Shown here: positions 47,241-59,639 of the stretch, in pieces | How the letters are laid out: each line of letters opens with the position of its first letter | Position numbering within the stretch: the first letter of the stretch is position 1 | Source: Triatoma infestans | Taxonomy: Eukaryota > Arthropoda > Insecta > Hemiptera > Reduviidae | Assembly: GCA_011037195.1 (NCBI GenBank) | Contig: JAAEAF010003173.1 | Span: forward strand, 1-64,000 | Reading direction: 5' to 3' | DNA: 64,000 nucleotides | Made by a program: the position numbers and the translations under genes | Notes under the pieces: model-generated | What the model saw: only the letters and a program-made list of their open reading frames with translations | Told to the model about the DNA's origin: nothing | Database searches by the model: none

Positions 47241-50200
47241 TTTATTATTTTTGTTCTGTAACCAACTTGGTTTAAACATATGTCCAAGGATTGATAGGTA
47301 CGCTGTGTCGATTAGCAACTCAATATCGTTGAGCAGCCTTGCTTCATTGAAGTATTTCTCTCTTTATCTCATTACACCAAATTTCGGACATTGGCCCATC
47401 TAACATTGAGTCACAGAAATATTAATATTGCAGGTCAAATATTAAAGACTAAATGATATTAATTGTTGGTTCAAAATCGTAATAATAATAATAAAATATT
47501 TGAAAAATACCTATATTTTAATATGTTTTATAGAGATAAACATTGAGTAATTTCGTTAGGAAAAAAGAAGTTACGGAAGAATTATAGATGAAAACTATTC
47601 AATTAAACAACAAAAAACTGAAAATTGCAAAGATTCATTTTCACTTCTTTTTTTCAGCAATTGCTAATCTATAAGATTTGTTTTATTGTGTTTGTATAAT
47701 TTTCCAAATTGACTCTGGTAGAGTTTAAATACTTATTTTGTTTTAATCGCAATTGGCAGCACTGAAATTACTTAAAAGAGAAAGTAGTAGTAAATCTTAT
47801 ATCTCTAGAAAGAGAAGGTAGCACTTTCTTATTAGTGCAATTGATATCATGCAGTGCTTATAAAAATACATAATAATAAATAAAAGATAAATGTATTTTT
47901 GTCTAGACCATTGACAAACGAATGTTAAAAAGTATTTGTTAGTTGACTACCCATATCTTCCTTCTTTTCCTCAGCTAATCAATTTCAGTTTGAAAGTAGA
48001 TAAATCTTTATGGTTACCGAAGATTATCAGGCATCTTCTCATTTTTAGGTTGCTCACGATGTTCCCCACACGTAGGAAAGTGTCTTTTTGCGCAACTAAA
48101 CAAATAACTATTGCTGCTTCTAGAGAAAGAAGGAACATAAAATATTTTCTTGTAGCGAAAATTAAATCATGATTACATTCGCCACTGTACCATCTCGCGC
48201 CCTACAGTGTGGGCGTGCCCACTCAGTGTTGCGCATCACTGCTCTAACACTTTTAGAACCGTGTTCCTATATCTTATCATTATTGAATTTTTTATTGATA
48301 AAACTCAAAATAACTTAATTTAAGAGATGAAAACTTTTTTTTTCTTACGCCTTGACTTCGGCTATTCCAGCCATTTTGCGTCGCGCGGCCCAGTGTAAAA
48401 TTTTACGCTGCTCTGGCGACTGATGTTATTCGTCTAGCCGGATATCCAGGGGGTATGTGAGAACAGCCTCGGTCGCGAGTTACTTCACCACACCCCCAGA
48501 GATAAAATCTGTTTTATTTACTGTTTTTGTTTCTTTTTAGAAAACATTTTTTTGCTTTTATTGTAAAAATTTATTGGCAATATATTCAATTTTTTCTACT
48601 ACTGTAGTTAATTTCTACTGAAGTTGTCTATATGAAACAAAAAACGTTTCTTACAAAATACACTGATGAAAGTGATTTGTGAATATTATCAAAAAATTAA
48701 ATATATTCTGTTATTTATTAGTAAATGACATTTTCATGTTTTTATGGAACTTATAGAGAAACAAATCTTTTATTTTTTCAATTTTAATTTTACATCAAAA
48801 TAAACTTTTTTTTTTTTTAAAAAAATTATAATAATTTACCTAAATTTTAACAGTTATTTTTAAATAATTTAGTTATTAGTTGGAAGTTTTTAAAAATGAC
48901 GCAGTAAAGGCGTAGTTTAAGTGTTGGAGGCTGCCCTAGTAAGGCGCTACTGTCGCTGTCAGTCTTTATAGTGTCCTTCACCTACAAATTATTCATTTAT
49001 TTCTTTCTTTGGAAACTTGTTTAAAAAAAAAAGCTAATTCAATGTTTAAATAACAAACTAGAAAGTCTACTTGCTAGAGAATCAATATTTATAGATGATT
49101 TAATTATTTCAATCATTTAGTAAAATTAAAAAAATTATATATAAGTATTTTCAACAATTTACGAAGTCATAATGAGTATTTCAATTCGAATACATAAAAT
49201 TATCTTTATTTTTTTTTACTTCATATTATTGAATAACTTAAGCCCTAAATTGCCCATTTAGAATGATTTTTTACAATGATCCTAACGAGCTTATATTTTT
49301 TTTTCTAAAAGAATGCAATTCATGTATAAATTTGCTTTAAAATTTTATTGAACCTTGTTATTTTTAAAAAATTAATTTACCATAATTCTTTCATAAATGC
49401 AGACTATGAGTTAATATAATTTATGATACTAATATATTAATTTTAATAGCATTTATGAAGTAATTAAGATGATTATTTTATTTTAATGCATTTCATTATT
49501 AATTCAAATGGTATGTATTTCATTTAATAACACAATCTGGTTAATTTTAAAACGATTTAATGTAAATTTTCTTATATGCTAGTTAGTTATTGTTTATTTA
49601 AACAAAGAAAAGCTGTGCAAAAAAAAATAATAAATTTAAAAATTAATATTTTTTCATCTTATTTTTCTTTTATAAATTCATTCATTCCTTTCTATTTAGT
49701 CACTCTTATTTTTAACAAATTGTTCAATATTAATTATGCAATTAATTTTAAACGTTAAAAGGACACAAAATTAAAATGTATTTGTTTAAGAACAAAACTT
49801 GTTTTTCCCCAATTCTGCGGTACATTTTTAATTATAATTTCGTGGTTAATTTTTTCTATTTAGCAATTGTTTATAGAACCATTAAATTCCAACAAACTTA
49901 TTAAATTATGAAAAAAAATCTATGCCTATTTGAAATTTAATTTTTCAAAATCATTTGATGAAAAATAAACTGTGTATTAATTATTTATTATTCAGCTCGT
50001 TTAAAGATTGTTTTGGAATATCTGACCTGTTTTTTTTCTGATTGATCATTAATTTTATTGGAATGTTTTTTTAAAAAAAATTATTGATGATGTCGCAGGA
50101 TTCAATTTATTTAATATACATGTTTCTGCTTCTTATTTTTTTTTTTTTTTTTGGAAATATTTACAAAGTTTTCGTGGTTAATTATAGAAGGAATACTTTG

Positions 50201-50860
50201 TGCTTGAGTTTTCATTGTATTGATAGCTTTTTCTTCAAGGAGATTAATCTGTGAATTCTTGGCTGGTTAATGTTCTAATTTAATTTTTCACCATTAGTAA
50301 TTTTTCATTCTTCTTCATTAGTAGTTTTGTTAGTAAAATCCAGCACTATTTTATTCTCAGTTAGTTTTTTTTTTTTTTTAATGTGGTATATAATTTTTAG
50401 TACCTTGCCATTTAGTATTCCTGTAAGTGTATATAAATAAGTTGCTTAAAATAACGCAACACAATACAAATAAAAAAGAAACAACGAGAATTTCAATTCA
50501 CTCGCACTACAGACAGACTTGTTATACGCGCCGTCGTTTAGAAAACACTGGTGTGCCAAACAACATACGGACGAGCACTAACCACCTCTCTATATGACGT
50601 CACCAGTTTCTTTTAAAAAATACTGTAAATATGGGGTCTCTCGGGAACGCATAGCTCCACAGAATCCTTTCTAGTAAAGTTGGCTATTTGCCGTTTTTGT
50701 TGTTTCATATAATTTTCTATTTCAAACTTTAAATAAATAATTATGAACTCATAATGAACTTTGTTGCAAAAAGTAAAATAAAATTAAGATTATAAATTAA
50801 TAAATATCTAGTATTAAATTATCAATTTCGCGTTTTATCTTTTCCATATATAAAAAAAAA
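47241..50860. other. very AT-rich DNA with two GC-rich patches
   Basis: No coding exon or transposon was recognised. Patches at 48,180-48,510 (with CTACAGTGTGGGCGTGCCCA and CCTCGGTCGCGAGTTACTTC) and 50,505-50,660 (with ATATGACGTCACCAG, containing a perfect CRE, TGACGTCA) differ in composition. They could be promoters, old LTRs or MITEs; I cannot tell. Confidence 0.5.
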
Positions 50861-50999
50861 AGGAAAAACTTGCACATAGTTATTGCTGTGACTGGAAATA
50901 TTGCCTTTGGGGCAAATTATCGAATAAGAGGGTTCACCGGAAATACTGTCTTTTGAGTATGAAAATTTTTTTTACTGATTGTAGTAATACCCCTATTTC

Positions 51000-51215
51000 C
51001 AGGGGACTTTACATCATAACCACAGATCAGTTATCGTGGAAGGAGGGGAAAGCAAACATACATACTTTACATTACTCACATATTAATAAAACAAACAAAA
51101 TCCAAGGGCAAGTCCAGGAATCAAACCTCGAACCCAGACCATATAATACACATTTGCTCGCCGGTCCCGTTTCTAGTTACTCAGCAGCTATCATGTGGCG
51201 CCTTCGATTCTCTCG
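51000..51215 (-). mobile_element. possible tRNA-type SINE relic
   Basis: On the minus strand: TAGCTGCTGAGTAACTAGAA, then GTCTGGGTTCGAGGTTTGAT TCCTGG, resembling box A and an altered box B. It does not match the two SINE types elsewhere in the window. Confidence 0.35.
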
Positions 51216-51219
51216 TGAA

Positions 51220-52470
51220 TATATTTGTGAGAATGTGTATTTGAAGACAATATCTGAAAAGAAAAGTCGGAAATAGGAAATTCAACTTCGACATAATGGT
51301 TTCTTCAACCGGAAATGTGTTTTTTTTTTCCAGTTTCTACGAATTTTTCGAAAATGATTTCAAGAAGAATTTTAAATTTCGTGTACATCATACACAACCT
51401 GCCACTTATTCGATCGTAATGGCAGCTTTCACAGTATTGATGTTTCTACAGCTTTGTAAGTGAAATTGGGACTATAGTTAGTATAGAACTAACTTAGTTC
51501 AGTCCAGTACCACTGTGGACCTGGTAGCAAATTCCAGAAATATAAAGACATTACTTGGCATGTTGCTATTCTCCTTAACTAAGGATCACTGTCTGGCAGA
51601 CCTTGAGATTAGTGTCCCAAAGGTTTAGTCTTGTTTTAATTATTCTTTTCACACAAATCATTCGCTAAACAACATTTTATTTCGAACTGACGAGACTTCA
51701 ACTCATGTTTAATGGGAATAAAATCAATTTTGAAAATTTGGTTCTAAGTAGCAGTATTTTTTCTTAAAATTGTAACCGAAGAAACAATCTTTCTTTTTAA
51801 CTTTTTTTTAATGTTATTGTACGTAAAATTAACAATAAAATGTTTTGTAAACAAATTTCTTGTTTATATTTACAAATCTTTATCTTAAATTTTTAATTCT
51901 AAAAACATTACGTAATAGAGATGTTACAGATATGTGTTATGAATGTAACTTTAAATTTGATGATGTTTGTCATCAGAGGAATTTCTATTGTTTAATTTTA
52001 TTTCCCTTATTTCATTTCTCTTTAATTTAAATTCAAGTAATCAACTACTGTTGTAAAAGAGGAATTAATGATACTTGTGATAAAGAACTATAGTGTACTC
52101 CAACCGAAATAAACCTCAGACAGAATTTTTTGAAAACTGGAAAATCAAAAAATTCATAGCTGGCCAAAGTAAACCGGTTAAAATTTTTCAAGAAAATATA
52201 ACGGATTGCACAGAGTAGATAATCGAAATATTCTAATTACAATAGTTTATTGTCTAACGTTTAGAATTAGTTGTGTAATTGAGACGGCACACCCTTCCAA
52301 AGGAACGCCAAAATCCAGAAGAAGCGGATTTTCCTCCTGACCAGTTTCATAGACTATATTCTTATTCTTTGCTTTCAGATAATGGTAATACATTATATTA
52401 TAGAAAGTGAATTCAGCAATCTAAGTTAATTAATTGTTTTATTTTTATTTCATAACTACTTTTTATTTAA
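51220..52470. other. AT-rich spacer
   Basis: Near 51,290-51,370 there are weak matches to the dispersed repeat (CTTCAACCGGAAATGTG). Nothing else was recognised. Confidence 0.45.
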
Positions 52471-52688
52471 GACGCGTCATCTCTATCGCCATTGGTACGC
52501 GGAGCCTTCTCAGTGCATTGCCGGCCTCCGGACAGTGTTCTTTCGCTACAGACAACACTGCAACATCATCGAACAGTGAGCTCTAGAGCCTCCTAGGAAG
52601 AAAAAAACCTAAGGGTACACAGCTGGACTCGAACCCGGATCCTCCGCATAGGAGTCCAACACGCTAACCACTGAGCTAATTGCTTCCC
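52471..52688 (-). mobile_element. tRNA-derived SINE (family 1), complete copy
   Basis: On the minus strand it starts AAGGGAAGCAATTAGCTCAG TGGTTAGCG (box A intact), has CCGGGTTCGAGTCCAGCTG (box B perfect), the body with CTCACTGTTCGATGATG and CAGTGTTGTC, and ends GACGCGTCTTAAATAAAAA. This is the best-preserved family 1 copy and shows the 3' end that lets the split copy at 19-20 kb be rejoined. Confidence 0.85.
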
Positions 52689-53269
52689 TTACATTAACTG
52701 GATCATTCTTGAGGGTTTTATGACAAACAGAAGGTTCGGTAATGAACTGTAAATACATATTTTCTTAAGCTGATTAAATATAAATATATAATTATTTATT
52801 AGTTTAGTTTATGTAATGCAATAAGTTGTAATCTATGAAAGTTATGCTGAACTATGGAAATGTTATGTATCGATTTAATAATGGAGATAAGCATGTTATA
52901 ATTACTACATGATTACCATAGAGTTCTTCTTATCGGTTTATCTTTATCGTTTCTGTTTTTATACTAGATAAAACTAATTGCAATATAATGCTAGTATTTT
53001 AGATTAGTGAACTGTGGCAAATCTATTCTCTAAATGAATAGTTATTAAAGTTTTCATAATTTATTTTCTAACGATTTTTTTTTTAGATACACCTAAAATT
53101 TCGAACAATTTATTGTATTAATATGAACTGAGAAATTCTTGTTCGACCTTTCCATTTGTATATATTATTTCGAAAATTGTCGAAGTGTTAGTTGTAGGAA
53201 ATGTTAATAAAAAAACAATCGTTTATGTTTGCCAAAGCATTTAGGGAAAAATAAGAAGATAATAGATTT
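52689..53269. other. AT-rich spacer
   Basis: No exon, RNA gene or transposon recognised. Confidence 0.5.
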
Positions 53270-53780
53270 TTATTATTTTATTCCGATCCAAAACCTCAAC
53301 TATTTTCGAAATAAAATGTATTGTCTTCTTCAGGAATATTAAAATCGCTATAAAAAATTATCAAAATAACAATAACTGCTTTACGAAGAAGACATGGTAG
53401 TATTTTAGCGCAAATGATCTCAATAGAACTAGAAAAGAAATCCAAAGGAATATGACACTAGCTTGGCCCAAATCAAACTACAACATTCCCTATTATTATT
53501 ATAATGAAAAACATTAGAGATAAAACATAATAAAAGTGAAGAAATATAAAAAAAAAAGTAAATACGGTTGGTAAATCAAAATTATTAAATGAAGGTCACC
53601 ATAAAAAAAATTGAGATTATATTCCATTATGTACACTGTTTTGATTTTACCGTCTCTAGCTTTTCTTGCGTTTGATTCTTATTTATTTTTATTATGTTTC
53701 ATCTTTAAGTGTTTTTCACAACATATTTTATTAATCGTGAAGAAGACAATAAATTTGTTCGAAATGTCGAGTTTAAGTAA
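53270..53780. mobile_element. inverted pair of hammerhead-like motifs
   Basis: On the minus strand at 53,335-53,300: CCTGAAGAAGACAATACATT ... CGAAA. On the plus strand at 53,735-53,775: GTGAAGAAGACAATAAATTT GTTCGAAATGTCGAG. The two are diverged copies of the 41.7 and 61.85 kb motif, facing each other about 400 bp apart, with AT-rich DNA between. The open frame at 53,611-53,868 runs over the plus-strand motif and is not a gene. Confidence 0.4.
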
Positions 53781-54172
53781 AAAAAAAAAATCAAACGGTG
53801 TGTCATATGAAAGTTTTAACATGCGTAGAATAGGTATTTCAACCTGCTTTAACTACTCTGCTATGTGAAAACGTTCGTTCGCTTTTTCATGTGAGAAACG
53901 TTCCTTTTTACTATATAGGTGCCTCCCAAAAAATGTATTTACGATAAATTTTTTTTCCCAAGCTTCCGATTTTCACGATCGGGTTAACCCTTACTACTGA
54001 TAAGAGTTAAGCCGATAGACTGCCCGCAAGGGGTATCTGTTGCATGCAGTTACTTGGGGGTAGCGACCCCACGGGTTACCACAGCTTATTACTCCATGCA
54101 CTTCATCAGAACAGTACACAGTACACAAACAAGGGATTCCGTCCCTAGTTATTGGCAAAAGCCAAGGGAGAA

Positions 54173-54370
54173 GGAAGGGATTAGCACAGTGGTAGCGCGC
54201 TGGACTAACAACGCGGAGGTCCCGGGTTCGAATCCAGCATGCTGCGCTCAGATTTTTTCTTCCTAGGAGCCTCTACAGCTCACTGTCCGGTGGTAGGCAG
54301 TGTTGTCCGTAGCAGAGAACGCTGCTTGGAGGCCGGCTGTACATTGGAGAACGCTCCGGGGGGGCACAAA
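54173..54370 (+). mobile_element. tRNA-derived SINE (family 1)
   Basis: GGGATTAGCACAGTGGTAGC GCGCTGG, then CCCGGGTTCGAATCCAGC (box B), then CTCACTGTCCGGTGGTAGGC and CAGTGTTGTCC. The last part is replaced after GAACGCTCCGGGG. It belongs to the same family as the copies at 19.2 and 52.5 kb, and its tRNA head is close enough to a real tRNA to fool a scan. Confidence 0.8.
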
Positions 54371-54399
54371 GATCAGGTCGCAGTGCAATAATCCCCTAC

Positions 54400-57330
54400 A
54401 GAAATCTACAATCTAACCCGATAGAAGTTCTTAAATCTATAATCTAACCTTCCATAGTATCCCAATTTCAGAGAATAGCAATAACTGTTTAAGAGGTTTC
54501 TCCAAATCAATATTTAACAGATTACATAATAAATAAAATAATGGCCACTTATAACTGATAGTAGAATGCGACGTTTCAAATAAAATTTAATATGCACAAT
54601 TTAAAATCTGAAATATTACTTTACTTATTACAACTATAACTTTATTTATCTATATAAGTACCCATTTCTTTACATACTTCTATAGGATTCTTAAACATAA
54701 AGATTGACCCGCTTTAGAGGAAGGCCTCATCTCATAACTTTCTCAGAAAACTACCAAATCAAATTTTTCGAAAAAATGTTTTATGTAATCAGAGATTTTA
54801 ATAGGTAAATAAATTTTCCAAAGTTAAAGAAAACTGTCAAAGCCAGATTACGAGAAAAATCGCAAAAGAGATCGGTAAACTTCCGTTTGATTCATTTTTA
54901 GATAGAAATTGTGGTGATAGAACCTCTCTTAAAAAAAGGGACCACACAGATTATCAACATTGATTTCTTGCAATTTTACTTTTCTTACTCTTATCATATA
55001 TTTTTGAGAGAAAGATGAAGCGCTAAAATCGTCTTCTGAGAAGTCGAAAAATCTCTTATTTAGGTGACAAAACATAATTTTGAAAATCTGAGAAGATCCC
55101 TGTAATTCCTGTTTAAATATTCAGAGAAATGATGGATATCTTGAATATTAAAACTGTAGAACTTTATTCTTTAGCTGAGCATTCGTCTTTTTTATATATA
55201 TTTTTTCTTTAGTCTGGAGATAAAGTGAAAGAAATATTAGGTCTGAACTAAAGAAATAATGCTTGAACATTTATAGAATTCATAATTTACTTAAGAAATA
55301 AGGATGACAGTTTATAGAAAAGACATCCTTTATTTATAGTCCAATTTATACATATAGGAATAGTGTAGTTACAATTTGTGTAGTAATTGGAATGGAACTA
55401 TCAATATGTAAAATTAATTTGATTTCAAAATGAAAATTGGAAAACATAACAATAAAAGTTGGAATAACTTTGTGGTTAGAAAACAAAAGTTTATCATAAT
55501 CTAAAAAATCAAATCTATCTTTCTATAGCCTTGTTGCATTAGTCTAACCGAACCGCTGATTTAAGTATCCATTTTTTAAGAATGCTACTAATAACTACTG
55601 TTAGTTATTTGTAAAATACTGAATACAAATTTACAAATAGTTATTTGTAAATAGATTAGGTTGTTATAATGGATTATTGGGAAATAGCTATTGTAAATAC
55701 AAATGTACAAATAATTATTTGTAAATAGCTACTATGATTAAGATTTCTTTCTGAACTTGCTAAGATAATGTTATGAAAGAAAGAAATCTTGACGTTTAAA
55801 CAAACATTATTTTGAATGGGAGTAGAAGGAACTTAAATATATTATTTATATTTTTTTTTTTTTACTTCTGTTCGCCTACAAGATTGACTAAGAAAGGTGT
55901 GGTACAAAACGGAAATTCTTGCCCGGCAAAGCTACGATTGAAGTAGGCCTATCTGGTCCGCCCATATTTTGTCAATGATGACTTGCTATGGAAACCTGTT
56001 GTGAGTTTTAAAATAGCGCGTGGGAATAATACTTTTTAGAATGGGCATCTATTAAAAGCGATTACAAAGTATTTAATGGAAACAATTACAAATAAAAGTT
56101 GAAAACTGTAGAAAAAGAGGTTAAAGAAAAAAATGTAATAACAATAAGCTTTTTTATTTTGGAAGATGAGATCATAACTAACATCAGCATCCAACTATAA
56201 ATCCTATTTACTTAGTACTTAATGGATATGTAATGACGTCACATGTAGGAAGAAGTTTAAGAAGGGGAATGATTACACAACTCACACCCACTCCTTACCA
56301 GGAAGGGCGACCTACTCACAGATGTATACCTTGTTTCCTTTAATTTTTTTTAACTTTTACGAATTACTACTTAATCTGCATTTTTATATAGAGTAATTGC
56401 AGAAATTTAGTTAATTGTAATCATTTTGTTTAAACTAAAAACTGGAAGTGACTTCCAGTTTTCCCCATGTTTGTTACTTATGTTTTTTCGATTTACCAAC
56501 TTGGAGAATAGTACATAATGTCAATTTGGAAACAAATATGTTATATACAGTGTTTTCCACATAAAAATGTGGCTGTGTATTTATTATAGTGTGTAAAGTA
56601 GGTTTTGGAGATGAACGACGTATTTTCACGTCGTTCATCTCCAAAATCACAATTTTCTCAGAGAGGCATTACTGAAAGCTCTCTAATTCTGGGCGTGGTA
56701 ATGGAATAGGTAGTCAATACATTCTGACATTTGTTACGGTGCCAGACATGGAGTATGTCGAGGAAACGTCCTTTGTAAATCTAGATCTAATTTGCAGCAT
56801 TTTTAGATGGTTGAAAAGACATGGATGACGTTTCTCAAACTCTATGGACTCTGAAAAACAAGCGAAACCGTGGGAATTCTTTTTTCAGTAAAATCCTTCT
56901 ACCTTGTTGAATACTCCCTTAACTCATTTGGTTTGGATGATGAAGGCCGATAGGTCCTGCTATGGGTAGTAGGAGCTACCCCGATAATGCCCTGGCATAA
57001 TGTTTGCACTCTAAAAGAAGAAAAATGTACATGAAAAGTGAAAATATGTAATGAAATAGAAATCACTTGCATTAAGAAGAATTTTACAATTCCACTTGGC
57101 GAATGGCCTACGTTCAACCCACTTGATACTTCATCTCAGCTGTATTAGTTCCACTATTAGTGAAAATCTACGTAGTCACACTTTTAATCTCAATCAAGGG
57201 ATCATGCACACCAAAAGAAGTAGTTCGTTTCGTATTCTTTGAATTATTAAAAAAATACAATGATTTGATGCTTTGAGAGGTTCTTCCCCTCTTATCATGA
57301 TCAGAGCAAAATCAATGCATTGAAGCCTTC
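54400..57330. other. AT-rich DNA with palindromes
   Basis: Contains ATTTGTAAATA-type short palindromes at 55,600-55,730, a perfect 13-bp inverted repeat (AAGATTTCTTTCT) at 55,740-55,790, a CRE-like TGACGTCA at about 56,235, and the 19-bp hairpin at 56,603. No exon recognised. Confidence 0.5.
56603..56646. repeat. perfect 19-bp hairpin
   Basis: TTTTGGAGATGAACGACGT, six bases (ATTTTC), then ACGTCGTTCATCTCCAAAA. The stem has no mismatch. It is unlike any other sequence in the window. Confidence 0.85.
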
Positions 57331-57334
57331 TTTC

Positions 57335-57700
57335 TTTTCTCTTTCTCTAAAATGGAGTATTGCGATCGTGTCAGATTTTTGCATTTAGTTTTCACAGAAA
57401 AAATTTATTTTGAGGTCTTCTGAGGAAAAGATTTTTTGAGAGTCGTATACATATGTGCATATACATATGTCGTATACACACTCCCTAATTTGTTAGTTGG
57501 TCGTTAAGTCCGTCTGCAAAAATAGACTGCAAAATTACTTTAATATATATATAATGTGTGTGTGTGTGTGTTGAAGAACAACTAAAAAAACAATATGGCC
57601 AAATTTCTTATTCTGTTTGGGTATTGCCAGGAGATCGGTCAGAATTCCACTCCCTGAAATATCCCTTTACTGAATATTTTTTTAGTTTTCGCTTTTTTCA
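57335..57700 (-). repeat. hairpin-ended dispersed repeat, old copy
   Basis: Plus-strand CTCTTTCTCTAAAATGGAGT ATTGCGATCGTGTCAG, then TTATTTTGAGGTCTTCTGAG, a TG run near 57,556, and CCCTGAAATATCCCTTTACT correspond in order to the 3' half at 44.3 and 58.6 kb, with many substitutions. Confidence 0.6.
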
Positions 57701-58630
57701 ACAAAACAGTGGCAGTGAGTTATTTTAAAACTTTTTTACCTGCTAATCACAGCTAAGGATCAACCATCTTTATACGAAATAATTTTCTGAGAAAATTGAT
57801 TTTTTGGGGGTTGTAGAAAAAATGTGACTTAAGTTTCTCTCTGAAATACCAGTTCGATATATTGTTCGGTTTCATCTCCAACATAATAATTATTGAATAA
57901 GTTGTATAAATCTTCCCCATCGGAAATTGAGAATGCAGTCAGAGAGACTTTTTTTGTTGTTTAAATAAAGAAATAGTGTGCTAGTGCCAGATTTTCGACA
58001 TGTAATTTTTCAAATTACATTTACAAAAAAATCTATATTTTTTTTTTATTCCGATCTAAACTGAAGCTACAAATAATGATTAATGTAGCAATCAAATTTC
58101 CAATTACTATCATTGGGTTAGGCGTTTAATTGAGGGTATCTGCAAACATGTCTACATTCATTTTATGAACAGGTCTGTTAGAAAATATTAACAGTAGATT
58201 ATTTAAAAACCGAAATGCAGATCTGTATCTTGTCCTATGGATTGATACAGAATCGGACGATATCTTCTTATTGATGAGTATCACAATTACCACAACTACC
58301 TTTCTGGTCTGGACAAATTTTAATAATTTCAACATTGCCACACAGTTTCACACGGAGGCCTAACAATACTTGGTGAGGTCTTGTACTGACCATATCCAAT
58401 TTAATTATCCCAGAATTTTTATTTGTTCCAAATTTATTAGGATTATTTTTATTTGAATCCATAAAGTTATCTGAAGTGGAATTGACTACCCACTGGTGAC
58501 CTTTTGTCTTAATAGAGGCTCCCCTCCACTCTTCTGGCATCCTTCAGTATTTTGTAGTCTTTTTGATTTACTTTATTTTCTGTAGGGACCTATTTTTCTC
58601 TGTTTGAGACTTACCAATGACTTTCGATGT

Positions 58631-59622
58631 TTTTTTTTACTTTCTCTTACTCCTAGTAAGAGGAAGTATTGTAATCGTGTCAAATTTTCGATATCGAGTT
58701 TCACCGGAAATATCCGTTTTGAGGTCCCCTGAGTCCAAAAAAGTGGTTTTTAGCAAATGGTCTGTGTGTGTGTGTGGTGTATGTATGTGAACAGCATAGC
58801 TCAAAAACGAAAAATCGTAGAAAGTTGAAATTGATATTCCGTTTAGGGTCACCATGGGATCTGACAGTACGTTATCTGTCAAAATTCCTCAACCGGAAGT
58901 ACCACTTTACTAGTTGGATTTTTTACTTTTTTGCGATTTTCTCAAAAATGGCTCCGACGATTTTCTTTAAACGTCAAACATCAACTACACATACAATGAG
59001 CTACAACTTTTATTTGAAACATTTCTCCGAGAAAATGCATTGAAGGGCACTTTTGGGGAAGGGGTGGGGTTAGGTTTCCATCTAAAGTGCTATTTCAGTT
59101 TGTAAGACAATTCTGTCATTTAAACAATGTTAATTAGAATTAAATATGTTGTTGAAATTCCGAGTTTGAAAAAAATCGGATAACCGGAAGTGCGTTTACT
59201 TTACCACTTTACTAAATGATTTATTCACTTTTTCGCAATTTTCTCAAAAATGGCTCCGACGATTTTTTTTGGAACTTCCTATATAAACTAAACATGCAAA
59301 GATCTACAACTTTTATCTAAACAATTATCTGGGAAAATTTTTTTAAGGGATATTTTTAGGGGAGCGGTGGGGTTAGATTTTCATCAGTGCTATCCTAGTT
59401 GGTTATACAATTCTATCATCCAACCATAATTAGTTAGAAATAAATAGATGGCTGAAATTCCGAGTTTCAAGAAAATTAGTAAACCGGAAGGTCGCTTTTA
59501 CTGAACAGTTTTTTTCAGTTTTCGACGAATTTGAATAAATTTGGTACACAAACTATAAAATTTGTCAATTATCATTTTGAGAACTGGAGTAAGAGAAAGT
59601 TGTGTGAGTGTTTCACACCAGA
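58631..59622 (-). repeat. hairpin-ended dispersed repeat, full-length reference copy
   Basis: About 990 bp. On the minus strand it starts TCTGGTGTGAAACACTCACA (hairpin GTGTGA/TCACAC) followed by CAACTTTCTCTTACTCC, and ends with the hairpin CTCTTAC-TAGGA-GTAAGAG and AAAGT. ACTTTCTCTTACTCC is thus present near both ends as a subterminal inverted repeat. Inside are two tandem units of about 300 bp (58,905-59,210 and 59,211-59,515), both with CTCAAAAATGGCTCCGACGA and GAAATTCCGAGTTT, plus a GT microsatellite. No coding capacity. The structure is like Helentron-derived HINE elements; the assignment is inference. Confidence 0.75.
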
Positions 59623-59639
59623 TTTTTTTTTCAATTGTA

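Noticed and set aside
53611..53868. 85-aa frame with hydrophobic stretches, resembling a membrane protein
   Set aside because: It runs through the hammerhead-like repeat and poly(A)-like tracts; the hydrophobicity comes from T-rich DNA.
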